Part shown: positions 45,268 through 57,960 of the stretch, piece by piece | Numbering within the stretch: the first letter of the stretch is position 1 | How the letters are laid out: each line of letters opens with the position of its first letter | NCBI GenBank assembly: GCA_030737875.1 | Contig: CM060912.1 | Span: forward strand, 127,977,993 to 128,041,992 | From: Allium sativum | Taxonomy: Eukaryota; Streptophyta; Magnoliopsida; Asparagales; Amaryllidaceae | Direction: 5' to 3' | DNA: 64,000 nt | Made by a program: the position numbers and the translations under genes | The notes under the pieces: model-generated | Seen by the model: the letters and a program-made list of their open reading frames with translations, nothing else | The model's database searches: none | What the model was told of the DNA's origin: nothing

Positions 45268-46420
45268 TCATTCCCATCGGTATCTTAGAGACTGGCTCTC
45301 TTTTAAGAGGATATCAATTCGAGCAATAAACATATTATTCTCAGAGGATTTATAGAAATAATATGCATTTGGTTCTTTTGGATATTCCACAAAATAGTTA
45401 TCTGATTTGGGTCCGATCTTATTAGAGGAAGGATGTTTAACAAACGCCTTACATACCAAATCTTCTCATTAGACACACTAAGACATTTCCTAGTCCATAT
45501 CTTATATGGCGTCTTTAAAATCTTTTTAATAGGATTAAATGCAATCGTTCTAAATTTAATTCATTGGAAGATCTATGTGACTTATCATTAATCGTACTAT
45601 ATCTTACAAGGTGCGATTTCTCCTTTCAGAAGCACCATTTCAACATGATGTTCTAAATGGAGTGAGTTGTAAAACAATTTCAAACTCTTTTGGGTTGCCT
45701 TTAAATAATTGGCTTAAATATTCTCTTTGATCTGCTCCAAGAGAATTTATTTTCTATCAAAATTAGTTTTCAACTTCATTTTTGAATTCTTTGACCTTTT
45801 CAAAGGATTCTGATTTGTGCTTCATAAGATACACATATCTACATTTACTGACATCAACAGTAAATATAATGAAGTTATAAAACCTGCCCTTAGCTTATGT
45901 TTTCATTGCTCCATATACATTATTATGTACGAGACCCAGTACTTATCGCTCATTCACTATGTCAAGTGAAAGGCGATTCAGTTATTTTGCCTAATAAACA
46001 AGATTTGCATTCTACATATGGTTCAAAATCAAATGATCTCAAAATTCCATCATTATGGAGTTTTGGTATACTTTCTTGTTTACATAGGCTAACTAGCAGT
46101 GCTAAAGGTATGTAGGATTTAAATCACTAAATTTTAATCCACTCATTATTTATGTCATGTGCATTATAGATAAGGATTTACAAAGATCATTAACTATTTG
46201 TGAAATTCCATATGATATTTCATTTAAATAAAATGAATAACTGTTGTTCCTTTTATTACAAATGAAATTCAAACTTGTCTAAACAAGATCTATTATAACA
46301 TTTATTTTAAGTGGAATTTCATAATAACAATTATTTTATTTAATTAATTAATCCAGTATATACAACATGAATCAACTTCTTATGGGCAATCCAACAACAT
46401 TTTCTTCATTTCCAATCGTA
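45268..46420 (-). pseudogene. Integrase region relic of copia G
   Basis: From 46420 downward the minus strand reads GHVDLRLEMKKML, then LWHCRLGHVNKK-like sequence with LHNDGILRSFDFEPYVECKS (GAG_pre-integrase), CLLGKITESPF, a frameshifted VYGAMN/KHKSESFEKVKEFKNEVE catalytic-domain stretch, ASERRNRTL, and finally GCKAFVKHPSSNKIGPKSD, NYFVEYPKEPNAYYFY and NNMFIARIDILLKE, the usual C-terminal block. At least ten stops or frameshifts. Between this and the RNase H relic only about 140 bp remain, so the RT domain is deleted. Confidence 0.85.
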
Positions 46421-46848
46421 AGTCCACATGTCCTTTTATCAGATTTCTACTTATTTTGCAATTTTTACAAATTTTCATACATTTATGTGATTCATATCAC
46501 GTATTTAATATATAAGTAGATTGTTATAATATTTATATCTTATTCAGTTGAAGTCACACTTCAATTTTCTTTTAGTTCTTCGATATTTGTAAAACAACTA
46601 CGTATAAATTGTTTGAGGACAATCCTCAAATTCCAATGTCAGTCAAGAAATTTGATTTAATTCAATTTATCCTTCTTAAGGACTAAATTGAATTATTGGA
46701 GTTATTTATTATTTAATATCTACAATAAATAATAACTGGTCCTCTAATAATTATTTAATATAAATACAAAATTTATATTAACATAAATGTATAATTTAAA
46801 CTAAAATACGCTCCCACTCAAATTATCATGCCTCTATTTATGTGTGTG

Positions 46849-46854
<6 letters not shown>

Positions 46855-46894
<40 letters not shown>
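46855..46894. repeat. (TA)n microsatellite
   Basis: About 40 bp of perfect TA repeat preceded by TGTGTGTGTATGTG. Confidence 0.95.
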
Positions 46895-46896
<2 letters not shown>

Positions 46897-48956
46897 TGTT
46901 CCAGGATCCATTTCTAGTCATGCCTTGATCTAGCTTTGGCTAACACCCCAAAACATATCCTTTTAGGTAGACATCTTATGTCAATTATATCGTATATAAT
47001 TCTTGGATCGCATGATGAACATGTTTTTCATTAAAATATTTATTTGCTCAAATACAAAATAATACATGCTCTTTGTCTCTATGGCCTTAAATACTATTAT
47101 GCAGCCTTAGTTAAGTCAGACCCAATAATATAGTCGAAGCACCACAATTACTCCTACCACATATAACCAATATAAAAGGTGCACAACGCTTTGGCGTTAG
47201 TTACATCCAATGAGATTGGCATTGATGGGTGTACTACTGGAAGACGTCACCATGAGTTAGCATACAAAATTTTCTATAAAGGGAATTTATAGTCCGTAGC
47301 GGCAAACAATATCATAGTTATTCATTTACATATATCAAAATATATGCATTTTATATTCATAATATAAATTGGATTTAAATAAAATATATGAAATATATGT
47401 ATCTAAATTCAATGTCATGTACATCAAAGATGCTTATATAAAATTTAGCAAGTTATCATATTAAATAATGAAATGGACCATTCCATACATGCAATGTGCT
47501 ATTTTGCAACTTCTTGCAACAACCAGACAAGTATTTTACATTATTTTATATTTTGTAGATATCACATGGGTTAACTGGATAAACATAGTTATAGTATAAT
47601 GTAGTAAAACTTAACATGATCCAGTTTAACTAATACCCCAAATGATAAAACTCACGCACTCGTTAGCACTAGAGTTTGAAACAATTCCATAATTATTTAA
47701 ATAAAGCATAGACTCAATCAAAATTGTCTCAGATACAAAATTTCAAATCATAGTATAGTATACCGACTATGATTGCTAGAATACGTAAATACATATGGAT
47801 CAGACCTTGTTTTATATAATAGAACATTATATATGTTACACGATCATACTCATGATCTCTTATAACCAACATTTATTCCTTGTATTTTCATCCATACAAA
47901 ATCATACACTGATTGGTCTCAAAACAAGTCATACTTGTTTTATTTTGTATCTAGTATACAAACCATATATTCACATACATACAGATAAAGGGTCAGACCC
48001 TTTGGGTATAATAACATTACAAAGTTGCTCTGTGATAATACATGTTTGTACATACTATTAGGCATTACATACAAGTTCAAAGCTTATACATAGTTAATAA
48101 GATTTACAAATACTGCGTCTCATGTCTTGCATAGTTTCAACTACAATAAATGTTTACAACATATTCTCCTTTACGTATAAACCAAACAGAACAGGAAATT
48201 ATAACATTTGTTACTGCCGAACCCTGGTTTTGAGTTGATATATCTGCTGAAACAATTTCAGCAAGTACAACCCCTGCATGTATGAAACAATTTCAATTTA
48301 TGGGGTTAATCAGAGTTAAATATATCATTTACATTTAATATTTAGGCCTTCATTTATATGTACATCAAATGTATATATACAACATCTATATGTATTAAAT
48401 TAACGGCTCATGTTTTAGTTCAATTCCCTTTTATTTTGTGAATTTATGTAAATATATGATGCAGTCAACTAATATGTGATAAACATTTGTAAAAATATAT
48501 ATTAGCAAATCATATTTGCTAAGGCCAGTGCACCTAAAATTATAATACTGCATATATAACAACATTAATATATACATATAACAATAATAACAATACATTG
48601 TATGTCCTTATACAAGTATTACTTGCAAAACAAATTTGCAGTGTTTTCTTGAATAATAATAGTATGTGATGAATATGCAACATTATATCAAATATACAAA
48701 TATAAATTGTGGTAAGAACTAAACATCATGTTTAGAATTATGTCCTAACAAATATATCAAGTCACATACTTCATAATGGATTTATATATGCAGACATGGC
48801 TATATATAAAATCAGGTACTACAGGTTTGTATCTGGACATTGTTCCAGATTCTAAACATATATTGGTATCATACATACACAAAAGAAATAGCTATATATG
48901 TAGATTCAAAAGGGTCAATTTACTATATATCATTTATAGTCACTTATTATGTTTCA

Positions 48957-48957
48957 T

Positions 48958-48997
<40 letters not shown>

Positions 48998-49004
48998 GAC
49001 ATTC

Positions 49005-49060
<56 letters not shown>
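48957..49060. repeat. Inverted compound microsatellite (CA)n(TA)n ... (AT)n(GT)n
   Basis: A CA run then a TA run (to about 48997), a short GACATTC centre, then an AT run and a GT run to about 49058. The two halves are reverse complements over nearly 40 bp, so the tract can fold into a long hairpin or cruciform. It ends in GCGCGCG. Confidence 0.93.
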
Positions 49061-49065
<5 letters not shown>

Positions 49066-49249
49066 ATACTGTAGCACATAACTGTGATGTGGAACACTAA
49101 GATATATCTAACTTTTAGTGTCACATGTTACAAATGATTTTTCAGATTACAAACATAACTACATATAACATAAAAATCGTTTGTGAAGGGTTAAGTTACA
49201 AGGATAACACGGTTTTTAAAACAATTAAGATGTTAATGCACATTTCAAC

Positions 49250-49264
49250 ATACACACACACACT

Positions 49265-49308
<44 letters not shown>
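49250..49308. repeat. Second inverted CA/TA/GT microsatellite
   Basis: ACACACACACAC, then TTATATATATATAT, then (GT)n. Same composition and symmetry as the tract 250 bp upstream, shorter. Confidence 0.9.
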
Positions 49309-49315
<7 letters not shown>

Positions 49316-49399
49316 TTATGTGCATCTTAAAAGTCCATGTAATAAACTATGATACTATAAGATAAATTCAGCTTATAAATCACCAGTAGACAATATGAT

Positions 49400-52300
49400 T
49401 GTAACATCCCGCATTTTTAAGACGGTTAAATAATTAATTAATTTAATTATTTTAATATATTAGTTCGGTAATTTAATGATTTGAATTTAATAATTATAAT
49501 TATTTAATTAATATAAATACCAGGATAATCAATATTTTATTTCCGAAATAGCCGGAAATAGTTGAATTTGCAATATTGTGTAAGTTGGATAATATAGTAA
49601 TATTTAATTGAGTTTATATTCGAATTATAATAACGAATATATTAGTTAAATGACAATTGAACGTATTAATTATAATATAATTATAATCGAGCTCGTAACG
49701 CCGTGGTAGTTTGTAATATTGAGTTTTGAACTTCAATTGAATATACAGAATCCGTTTTAAGTTAGAATTCTGTTAATCAAGAAACGTTTGAATCTATTAG
49801 ATCATATTTTTCTAATGGAAGTGAAAAATCGAGATTTTGGCTTATAGAATGTAAGTTAAGTCCAAATCAAATTTTCAGAAAGTCGCTATGGAATCATTTT
49901 TAAGCCATAACAAATTATTTAATATAATTAAATATTGGTTTCGTATTTGGACAAGATTTTTAAGGCGTATGGTTTAACTTAATTTATAGAATTTTTCCGT
50001 AATTTTTAATTTGGAAAATAAGCAACTTTTTGTTTAGCGTGTTTTGCACTCTTAGTCAGCATTTTGGGATTTCTCAAAATAAGGCAACTTGTCTATTTTA
50101 TTATATTTTTTAGATCTTGGCACATTACTCGTCACAAGAGGTATTTTTATTTTTGTCCATAACGGTTCGTATGTGAGTAAAATTTTATGGATCGGACATA
50201 GTTTTTTTAAACTCCAACAAGCTTTGCATATCCATACCGAACACGTAAGGGAATTTTATAACTTTTAATGTCAGGTAGTATCACGTGGGATGCCAATCAG
50301 ACAAGAGCTCTAAGTTGATCAAATGACTTTATTCATTTTCTCAAGCACACTTCACGCAAAAAACACTATACTTTATCCAACGAAACCATGCAAGAAAACT
50401 TTGCATGAGTACTTATATTGAACAACAGAATATATAATTTATTAATTTATATAGTTTCGAAAACCCAAGACAAAGTCTCCACCTTAAATCTCTTTTCGTA
50501 CTCAATCAACATAATTTATTAGTTTATAGTTGAAATGTGTATAGTATAGGAAAATATATATATTCCTTAGTGGCTAAGTTTCGTACCCAATCTTTTCAAC
50601 ATAGGCTTGTATTTTCTTTTCCTACCCTAATTTAGTCTATGTAGCCAATCCATCCTACAAAGTTTAGCATGTTGTACTTTTACTTAGTGGTTAAGTGTCT
50701 TCACATTATAAATACTGCACCGACTGTTCATTAGCGTGCTTCAGGAACTTCGAAAATTTTCATGGCTTTTCGATAATTTATAAAAATAAACCAAACAAAC
50801 AAAATAAAAATGGGACATGAGGCATGCAAGTATCTTGTTGCATGAGGGTTGTGAGGGTCTCAGGCTTGCACAGGCAGAATCATAAGTTGTTGCATGTATG
50901 GCTTGTAGACGTGAAGGGCGGATGAAGGATGGGAGGAGTATGAGCTCGCGGTTTTGATAAGGGAAGAAAGACAGCACTGTTCATTTCTGGGTAGATTTTG
51001 GTGGCGAATGATGTCAAAAGTTGTCGACCATTTTTTTTCTATAGACGTGGGTTCAACTGGAACCGCATCTCGAACTAGGCAACCGAGTTTAAGTAAAATG
51101 GTATGGAAAGGTACGAGATGAGATGAGAAGCACGATGGTGGTTATCAGATGTGGGAGACAATGGTCATGATGGGGTTGATGGGCGAAGAGCATGTTGTGT
51201 GATATAGGAAGAGTTCAAAGTGAACTTTTAGGAATGATGGAGAAACAAGTGTAGAGCAAAGTGCTATGATAGGGAACAAAAATGTTGTTGGAGCTATTTA
51301 ACATGTATTGAGGTAACAATGGAGCTAGAGTGTACGTGTGGAAAATAGGAATGCTTTGTTATAGTTTCTTTTAGATTTCATGCAAGGATGGGTAGGAAAC
51401 ATGGTTAGAAAGTGACGGGTTCTTTTCAGTGCGAAGGTTATTGGAGCTTGCGCGATTAATCCAAATGGCAAAGGGAGAAAATACTGGTGTTTGCATTTTA
51501 ATCGAGGAAGAAGACTTTAAATGTCGGTTGGGATTTTAAACTAACGATGGGCTGGGTTTTTAAGCCTGAGGCCCAAAAAGGAAAATAAATATAAAAAAGA
51601 AAAAGGAGAGAGTTCAAAATGAAGAAGTTAAGCAGCAGTAATTTTCCACTTTTCAATGATGGCGCGGAGACAGTACCATTCACGCAGGCTAAATGGGTTG
51701 GGAATGGACTGTTAAAAACAATTGGTAAGGCCCAAATTTTTTAAGAATATTAGTTTAATTTAATTTAAATAAGTGTATTAAATGGTATTGCTTATAATTT
51801 ACTCATTTGTTATCAGAATTGCGTAAAATTGAATCCGTTGGGATTGTATGATCATAGGATACACAATGGAACTGGTTTGGAGAGATTTGGAGCTCATTTG
51901 AATTTTAGGTAAATTTAAACACCTGATCGGATCAACCGACGTTAATCGTTATTCAATGATTAACGACCAAGGTGAGTAATCTCACAACTCTTTCCAATTT
52001 TATAATTTTATAAACATTATTTAGTGTTGATAAATAATGATTGAATGTTGTGTGATGGTTGTTTGGATGATTTACAAATAAATTAGTTGATAGTCATATA
52101 TATGAAGTCGTTGGTTCAATACTGATTTAATGATTTCATATTGATATGAAACTAGCGCTATTTATGTTGATTAACATCTATGGATGCAGGGAAACAGGTC
52201 GGAGGGATCCAACTGGATGCCTCAACAATGTTATTGTTGTTTTTCATATATATTGTATTATATGATATGACAAATAATTTGGTATTGATTATTGTGTGCT

Positions 52301-52704
52301 GGGATGTTTAAATAACATTGACCCTGAATAATTAGTATTTAAAATAACATAAAAATATATTGGAAAAGAAGTTGAGGTTTTTAAAAAAGGGAAAATCTAT
52401 TTTTAAATAAAAATTGAATTTCAAATGGATTAAAATACAATAACTTGTTTTAATTAAATTAAAACAAGTAGGTTGATGTTAGAAATAAAATGGAACAATT
52501 ATTATTAAATAAATTTGAAAATATATGGATGAATTTTGGAAGGGGAAAGGGAAATCGTTTTCAGAAGAGAACGATAAAACTTAGTTTCATCTTCGAAATG
52601 TGGATTTGTAAATATAATTCGACGAGGTCGAATGTTATTAATAATTTATTATTAGAAATTGTATATTATATAATTTTGGGATTTTGCAAGATAATTAAGA
52701 TTTT
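49400..52704 (+). repeat. LTR E: 5' part of a relative of the A/B LTRs, truncated
   Basis: Starts TGTAACATCCCGCATTTTT and keeps the family start block (GCCGTGGTAGTTTGTAATATT, ATCTATTAGATCATATTTTT, AGAAAGTCGCTATGGAAT). It later has TTTGGAGAGATTTGGAGCTC near 51880 and CAAGGTGAGTAATCTCAC near 51970, matching the leader end of relatives. Ends where LTR C starts at 52705. No LTR end or target duplication is visible, so its full extent is unknown. It might belong with the LTR end at 61528, interrupted by C, but I cannot prove this. Confidence 0.65.
50240..51720. other. Segment inside LTR E not matched in A, B or C
   Basis: At this position A, B and C go straight from the start block to the leader zone. 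Here about 1.5 kb intervenes, strikingly purine-rich on the plus strand at 51060-51480. No open frame over about 78 codons and no clear terminal repeats. Possibly an old insertion or a diverged, inverted leader zone. Confidence 0.4.
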
Positions 52705-54977
52705 TGTAACAGCCAGGAAAATCAGAACCAATTTTTTTTTTTAATTTAGCTATTTTAAGGAATTTTGAATATTTAAAATAAATTATTTTAAATAATAACG
52801 ACTAAATATTTATTTGGATTGAAGTTATAGCGAATATATTTATTTTAATTATAAAACAAGGCATGAAATGGCGCGGTAGTTTGAAATTTTGAATTCGAAC
52901 TTTGACTGACTGTACAGGATGCAAAATAAAACGTATTTTAGTGAAACCAAAAATATTTAAATATGTTTAAGAATGTCTTTCTAACGAATTTGAAAAATCG
53001 AAATTTCATAGCGGGAAACAAAAGTTACGGCTAAATGAATTTCCAAAAAGGTCGCAATGGAATTAATATAGCCCGTGAAAATAGACATTTTGCAAACGAC
53101 CTCCGTTTTCGACGAAACCACTTTTGTTGGATCCGGGATGTCAAATTATTGCTAGATTTCAAATTCCATTATTTTTGGAGTTAATATGTGAGCGTGGCAA
53201 AAGAAAAAGTGTTTGGTTAATTTCAGTCAATTTGGATCGACCAGAAAATGACCATTTTTCAAACAGTCTCCAAATTCGATGAAACTAGTTTTGGAATCAG
53301 TGTGTGGCCCCGACAAATTAAAATGTACGTTTAAATCTAAATTTGAATGTTTTATATTTTAATTTGAAAAAAAACTGACTAAAGCAGTCGAATGGGCTTA
53401 CAAAACATATTCCATTGTGTTTGGAATAGGGGTATTTAGCTAGGTGCGACAGTCGTTGGGTTTGAATTGGAGTTCGTATGGTTTGGAGGGTATTTTCCGA
53501 AATAAAGAAATTAAAAATTAATTATAAATTAACCGGCCAATCATATTTCACCGTTCATTTCTCTCTCCCCGACTCCCCTTTAGATCGCGACGGCGGAAAT
53601 AACACCCCCTTATCTCCTCTTTTTCTTCCAAGCCGCTCAATAAAATCACGAGCTCCTATTGGTGATTTTGAAGAGCAACTCGAAAGCTTTAAATCAATAC
53701 TAGTATTGTATATTTTTTCGTTGAGAGTTCATCGAGTTTTGACGTTGTTAATTTGCCGACTTCATCTCGCCGCCGCTGACGCCAAAGCCCACCGAAGTAG
53801 GCCCCACATCAGGCGCACGTGCGCCCTCCCTTCCTTTTTGACGCTACATAGCCCGATTCTCGCATCGCTTCACGGTTTGGATGAAAAATCCAAACCCAGT
53901 TTGGAACGAACCGCTGAAAGGTACGGGTTGTTTATTTAAATGGATTTCAACACTATAAAACCATCGCAAAATATGATTAGCTTATAAAAATCATATCTTT
54001 TTGCTATGTTGTCGAAATCCAGTGAAACCGGAGACATTGGACTCGTGGTGACATCTTCTACATTCTAGAAGAGACCGAGGAATTTTTGAAGGAGTGGAAC
54101 CCAATGTGAGATTTCTAAATTCAAAATGATATGGAATGGCGACGTATAAATTATATAATCGATGTATAAGTTATATAAGCGTTGTACACCCCATGTATAA
54201 GCGTTGTATAAATTATATGTGCGATGTATAAGTCATGTATGCATTGTAAAAATTATATGTGCGTTGAATATAGTTGAAATGAAATGGAAATATATTTATA
54301 TACATATATCTATATATATGTACTCCCCTCGTCCACAGACCATGAACGATATATATATTGGTTGTGATTGTTTGGATTTTGGTTGACGTGAAATTTGGTT
54401 GATTAATGCGAATGGTTGATAATGGTTGTTTGTGGTTGAAACAAAGTTGGAATTGCTTGTGGAAAAATTCATTATGATATGAAAATGAATCAAAATATTT
54501 AGATTATAAGGATAAGCCCCTTAGGGAACGCCGTGAGGCGTAAGGTAGTGCGAGGAGCCGTACTCGGGACGGTGCTGGTTTTAAACCCACTGCCGTTATG
54601 CTGCCGAAATTTTCTAAAATATTCATGTATTTGGTTTATATTTATGTGTTGAAATATATTCATGTGTTGGAAAAATATTCATTTAACGAATAATTTGTTT
54701 GAAAGATACAAATCACATTTTTATCATGTATATGAAATATATAAAATATTCATGTTTGAAATAAATTGTTTTAGCAATAAAAATCACATTTTATTATACA
54801 TATTAATCGCTAAAAATATTCATGTTTTAAATAAATTGTTTTAACAATAAAAATCACATTTTTATTATATATATGAAGTGTTAAAAATAGTCATGTGTTG
54901 AAATAAATATTTGTTGGGTAAAAATATTATTTTTACCACATATATGAAATGAAAATGGTTTGGAAATGGAAGAACGG

Positions 54978-55027
<50 letters not shown>

Positions 55028-57314
55028 TAATTAAAATAAAATGAATAACGACGCTGTAGTTCGTGTTTTGAAATCGTGATTTTAAATGATTATTACGGGA
55101 GATCCGACCATCGGATTTTCCTGAAACCGGAACCGTTGGGTCCGCTTTGAAAATATCTTTCCAACGATACCAAATTTGTAAAGATCCAACGGTTAGATTG
55201 CGTGAAATGCTTAATTCAAATCTGAATGAAAACAGCGCAAAAATGGATTATATATATATATATATATACAATTAAAATAAAACGAATAACGACGCTGCAG
55301 TTCGTATTTTGAAATGTAACTATAAACGATTGTACCAGGAAATCCGACCGTCGGATTTTCCCAAAACTGGAACCGTTGGGTCCGCTTTGAAAAGATCATT
55401 CCAATGATAGAAAATTTGTAAAGATCCAACGGTTAGATTTTCAGATATGTGTAAATCAAATCTAGAGAAAAACAGCGCCATGGCCGCGTTATGGCCTGAA
55501 GCGTCGTTTGAACAAATGGGCTATTTTTAAATAAATAAAAATAGCGATAAATCGTTATAAAATATTATAAACGATATGGAATGGAAATAAACTGAATTTA
55601 CTCAGTTTATTGGATATTAGATGGTTGAATGTGTTTGACATGAAAATTACATTAATGAATTGAATTATGGATGTCAAATAATTTAACCATGGAAATGAAT
55701 TGATTTGAATTCTAAATATACGTGAATTATTAGAAAAGACCGAGTTAAATCTCATTTTAAATAATTGGTCGACGATGAAGACGGTGGTTGAAGACCGGAG
55801 GTCTTCACATCGTTTGGATGATTGCTGATGTCTTGATTGGGAGGCATCCCAAGACAAGGTAATAAGTGGTGGTCGTCCAGACGTACTTGGAGATCGACCA
55901 GATGTGCAAGGACCTCTCTCATGTATTGGACATATGGGACGAGGAATAAGGTGCCTTCGGTTTCGTTCAGACCCAGAACGGACTTGTAAATGGAATGTTT
56001 GTCCGACATTGGATTTCATTCTATGTGATTGATATAAGTCAGTTGCATGGCATGAATTGCCTATGTGGCATGCTGAGGTGCAGTGATCGAGGCTTTTGTT
56101 GAAAAGCAGAGCCTTGTGGTTGATGATCAAAGCACGGCTTTCAATAGCATAGCTTTGTGTATAGAGTTGATTTGCGGGCCTCACACCCCGGTATGGACCA
56201 GAAACGGGAGAGGATCCAGGGGGCATGCGTTTCCTTCTACCTAGGAGTAGTGTAAGCGTTTTACCAGCCCTGACATTTTACTTATGTAGATGATGGATAG
56301 CGAGGCGCCTCGATTATTTCGGTCTCTGCGGAGCCGATGGATGGTCTTTATACAGACCAGATTTATGCCCCATAGGGCGGGGAAACGCAGTGCTCAGGCA
56401 TTTTAATCCACTCCGTGTGGACCGGCCCTATGGCTCCTAAGGGACGATGCGTTCTGATCCTGAGACATGGGCTAGCTAGATTGTCTTGAAGCGGTAAGGA
56501 TGATCCCTTGCCTTGGTTCATGACGGACAAATTTCCAAATACGACATCGTGCGGTTTTGATTGTAAACATATATATGGCGACATAGTGGTATATGGCACT
56601 TATGTCGTCTATGATTGATACTTGTGATTGAAATTGTTTTTGAAACATATAAACACTAGTGATAATATCAAATGCTTTTGTTCTATTCGTATCAAGCATA
56701 TTTTGGCCATTATAAGGTAAAACTCTATCCTCCAGTTTGCGTGGCATTGTGTGATGGGAACTTTGTCTTATAATGGCTTCATTTTTTGTAAAAAGCATTG
56801 TGTTGTTTAAATGATTTACTTGTTTTTAGCACTGGCAATCCAATGGACTAAACCCGTTCTGCATTAGCGGCGTGGTCATGTGATTGTCCTTATTATAAAA
56901 TAAGTTAAATAGATTTCTCATACCAGTCCCATGAATGACTTGTAGTTTGTTTCACTTGCAAACTCGGATGCCCCTATTTCTACACGGACAGCCTTGTATT
57001 CAGATTTTAGCAGGCTCTCACTGGATAGCTATGGAGCTGAAGATGGATTCTATCACTTCATTTTATGCTGCTCAGCTCCTGTTATGTATATTATGTTTGA
57101 TTCCGCGGTAGACATTTTATATAAAGCTGAACTGTATTTTTGTAATAAGTATGATCCTGTTACTGTATAACTCCGATGATTATTGTTTATCCTGTATATT
57201 CTGTTGTACATTATCTGGTGTATTTATATATTTCAATTCTGTTGTTATTTGTTTATGTGTTATGTTCCAAAGATTACCCTTGCCACCATGGAACGGGGGT
57301 TTGGGGTCGTCACA
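52705..57314 (+). repeat. LTR C (4610 bp): 5' LTR of another A/B relative
   Basis: Starts TGTAACAGCCAGGAAAATCAG and ends GGGGTCGTCACA, followed by a degraded primer site. Contains the start block (GCGCGGTAGTTTGAAATTTT, CATTTTGCAAACGACCTCCG), a GC-rich leader zone (53560-53860), AT-rich palindromes (54600-54960, for example AATAAAAA/TTTTTATT near 54845), two ATCCGACC(A/G)TCGGAT blocks and the conserved 3' third (56160-57000). Open frames (53478-53939 plus, 55555-56226 minus) run across zones conserved as DNA in A and B and I do not call them genes. No matching 3' LTR is seen. Confidence 0.85.
54970..55480 (+). repeat. Tandem duplication of the ATCCGACCGTCGGAT block in LTR C
   Basis: Two units about 241 bp apart (anchors at 55029 and 55270) each begin with a (TA)n run after GGATTA. 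They share AATTAAAATAAAA, GAATAACGACGCTG, CCGTTGGGTCCGCTTTGAAA, GATCCAACGGTTAGATT and AAAACAGCGC. A and B have one copy. The second C copy retains the perfect palindrome ATCCGACCGTCGGAT and the first has one change. Confidence 0.88.
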
Positions 57315-57960
57315 AGGAGTATCGGAGCTTTGGTTAAGCTTAGTTCTGGAATATAACATATAACGACCTCATCAAAAATAGAATCAAAAGTATTCTATAA
57401 CGAATAACTCATTTGTAACGAACCGATATTTTCAATACCTTAAAATACGATATTAATTGAAATCTAATGGTAAGTAATGGTTGTAACTTGAATTTAATAT
57501 AGAAACTTGGAACTTAATTTAGTTTGGAACCTTCGAATTTGATTTATAAATATAAACTTGAACGCTTAAGTTGATTTGAAACAAAACACAAAAGAAATAA
57601 ACCATTAATTCTTGAATGTTTAGTTATTAGCAAATTTAAATAGTTATAACGAGTACGGTTAATTAGAAATAATAGAGAGATAAATTTCATACGCGAGCAT
57701 TTCTTGATTCGCGTCAATTTGGTAAATGTTTCATTTATAGTCAAAAATCAAACCATGTTGGAATTTGAACGAATTTAGACTAAAAATACTAGATGGAATT
57801 TTGAGAATAATGTTATTTTTCGTTTGATAAAATTTGAATGTTTTGTCTCGAATAAGTAATTTCGGGTTATCTCGCCTTGAAACTCATCAGTTTTCTTTCT
57901 TTCTAGTGTTTAGTATCGATATAGTGTATTTGTAATTCATATTTTATATTTAAACTAATT
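57315..57960 (+). other. Start of the element C interior, then unassigned DNA
   Basis: Degraded primer site GAGTATCGGAGC at 57317-57328 (three changes from TGGTATCAGAGC), followed by TTTGGTTAAGCTTAG as in the relatives. ATAGAAT (57378-57384) and ATTCTAT (57392-57398) form a 7-bp hairpin at the place of the post-primer hairpins of A and B. The remainder is AT-rich without clear features. The start of LTR D should lie near here but I cannot locate it. Confidence 0.6.

Larger units (their letters stand above)
46421..49399. other. Unassigned AT-rich DNA between copia G and LTR E
   Basis: It should hold the protease, gag and 5' LTR of copia G if the element were complete, but I recognise none of them. 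Only (TA)n and CA/TA/GT microsatellites and AT-rich sequence are evident. Open frames such as 47795-48061 have no recognisable product. Confidence 0.5.

Noticed and set aside
53478..53939. 153-codon open frame as a protein gene
   Set aside because: It covers the GC-rich leader zone that recurs in A, B and D without a shared protein. No known motif.
55555..56226. 223-codon open frame on the minus strand as a gene
   Set aside because: It is antisense to the 3' part of LTR C. The same DNA in A and B is conserved without keeping this frame open, and no domain is recognisable.
52705..57314. LTR C as a solo LTR
   Set aside because: No target duplication is visible at its ends, and a degraded primer site plus post-primer hairpin follow it, so it is a 5' LTR of a truncated element.
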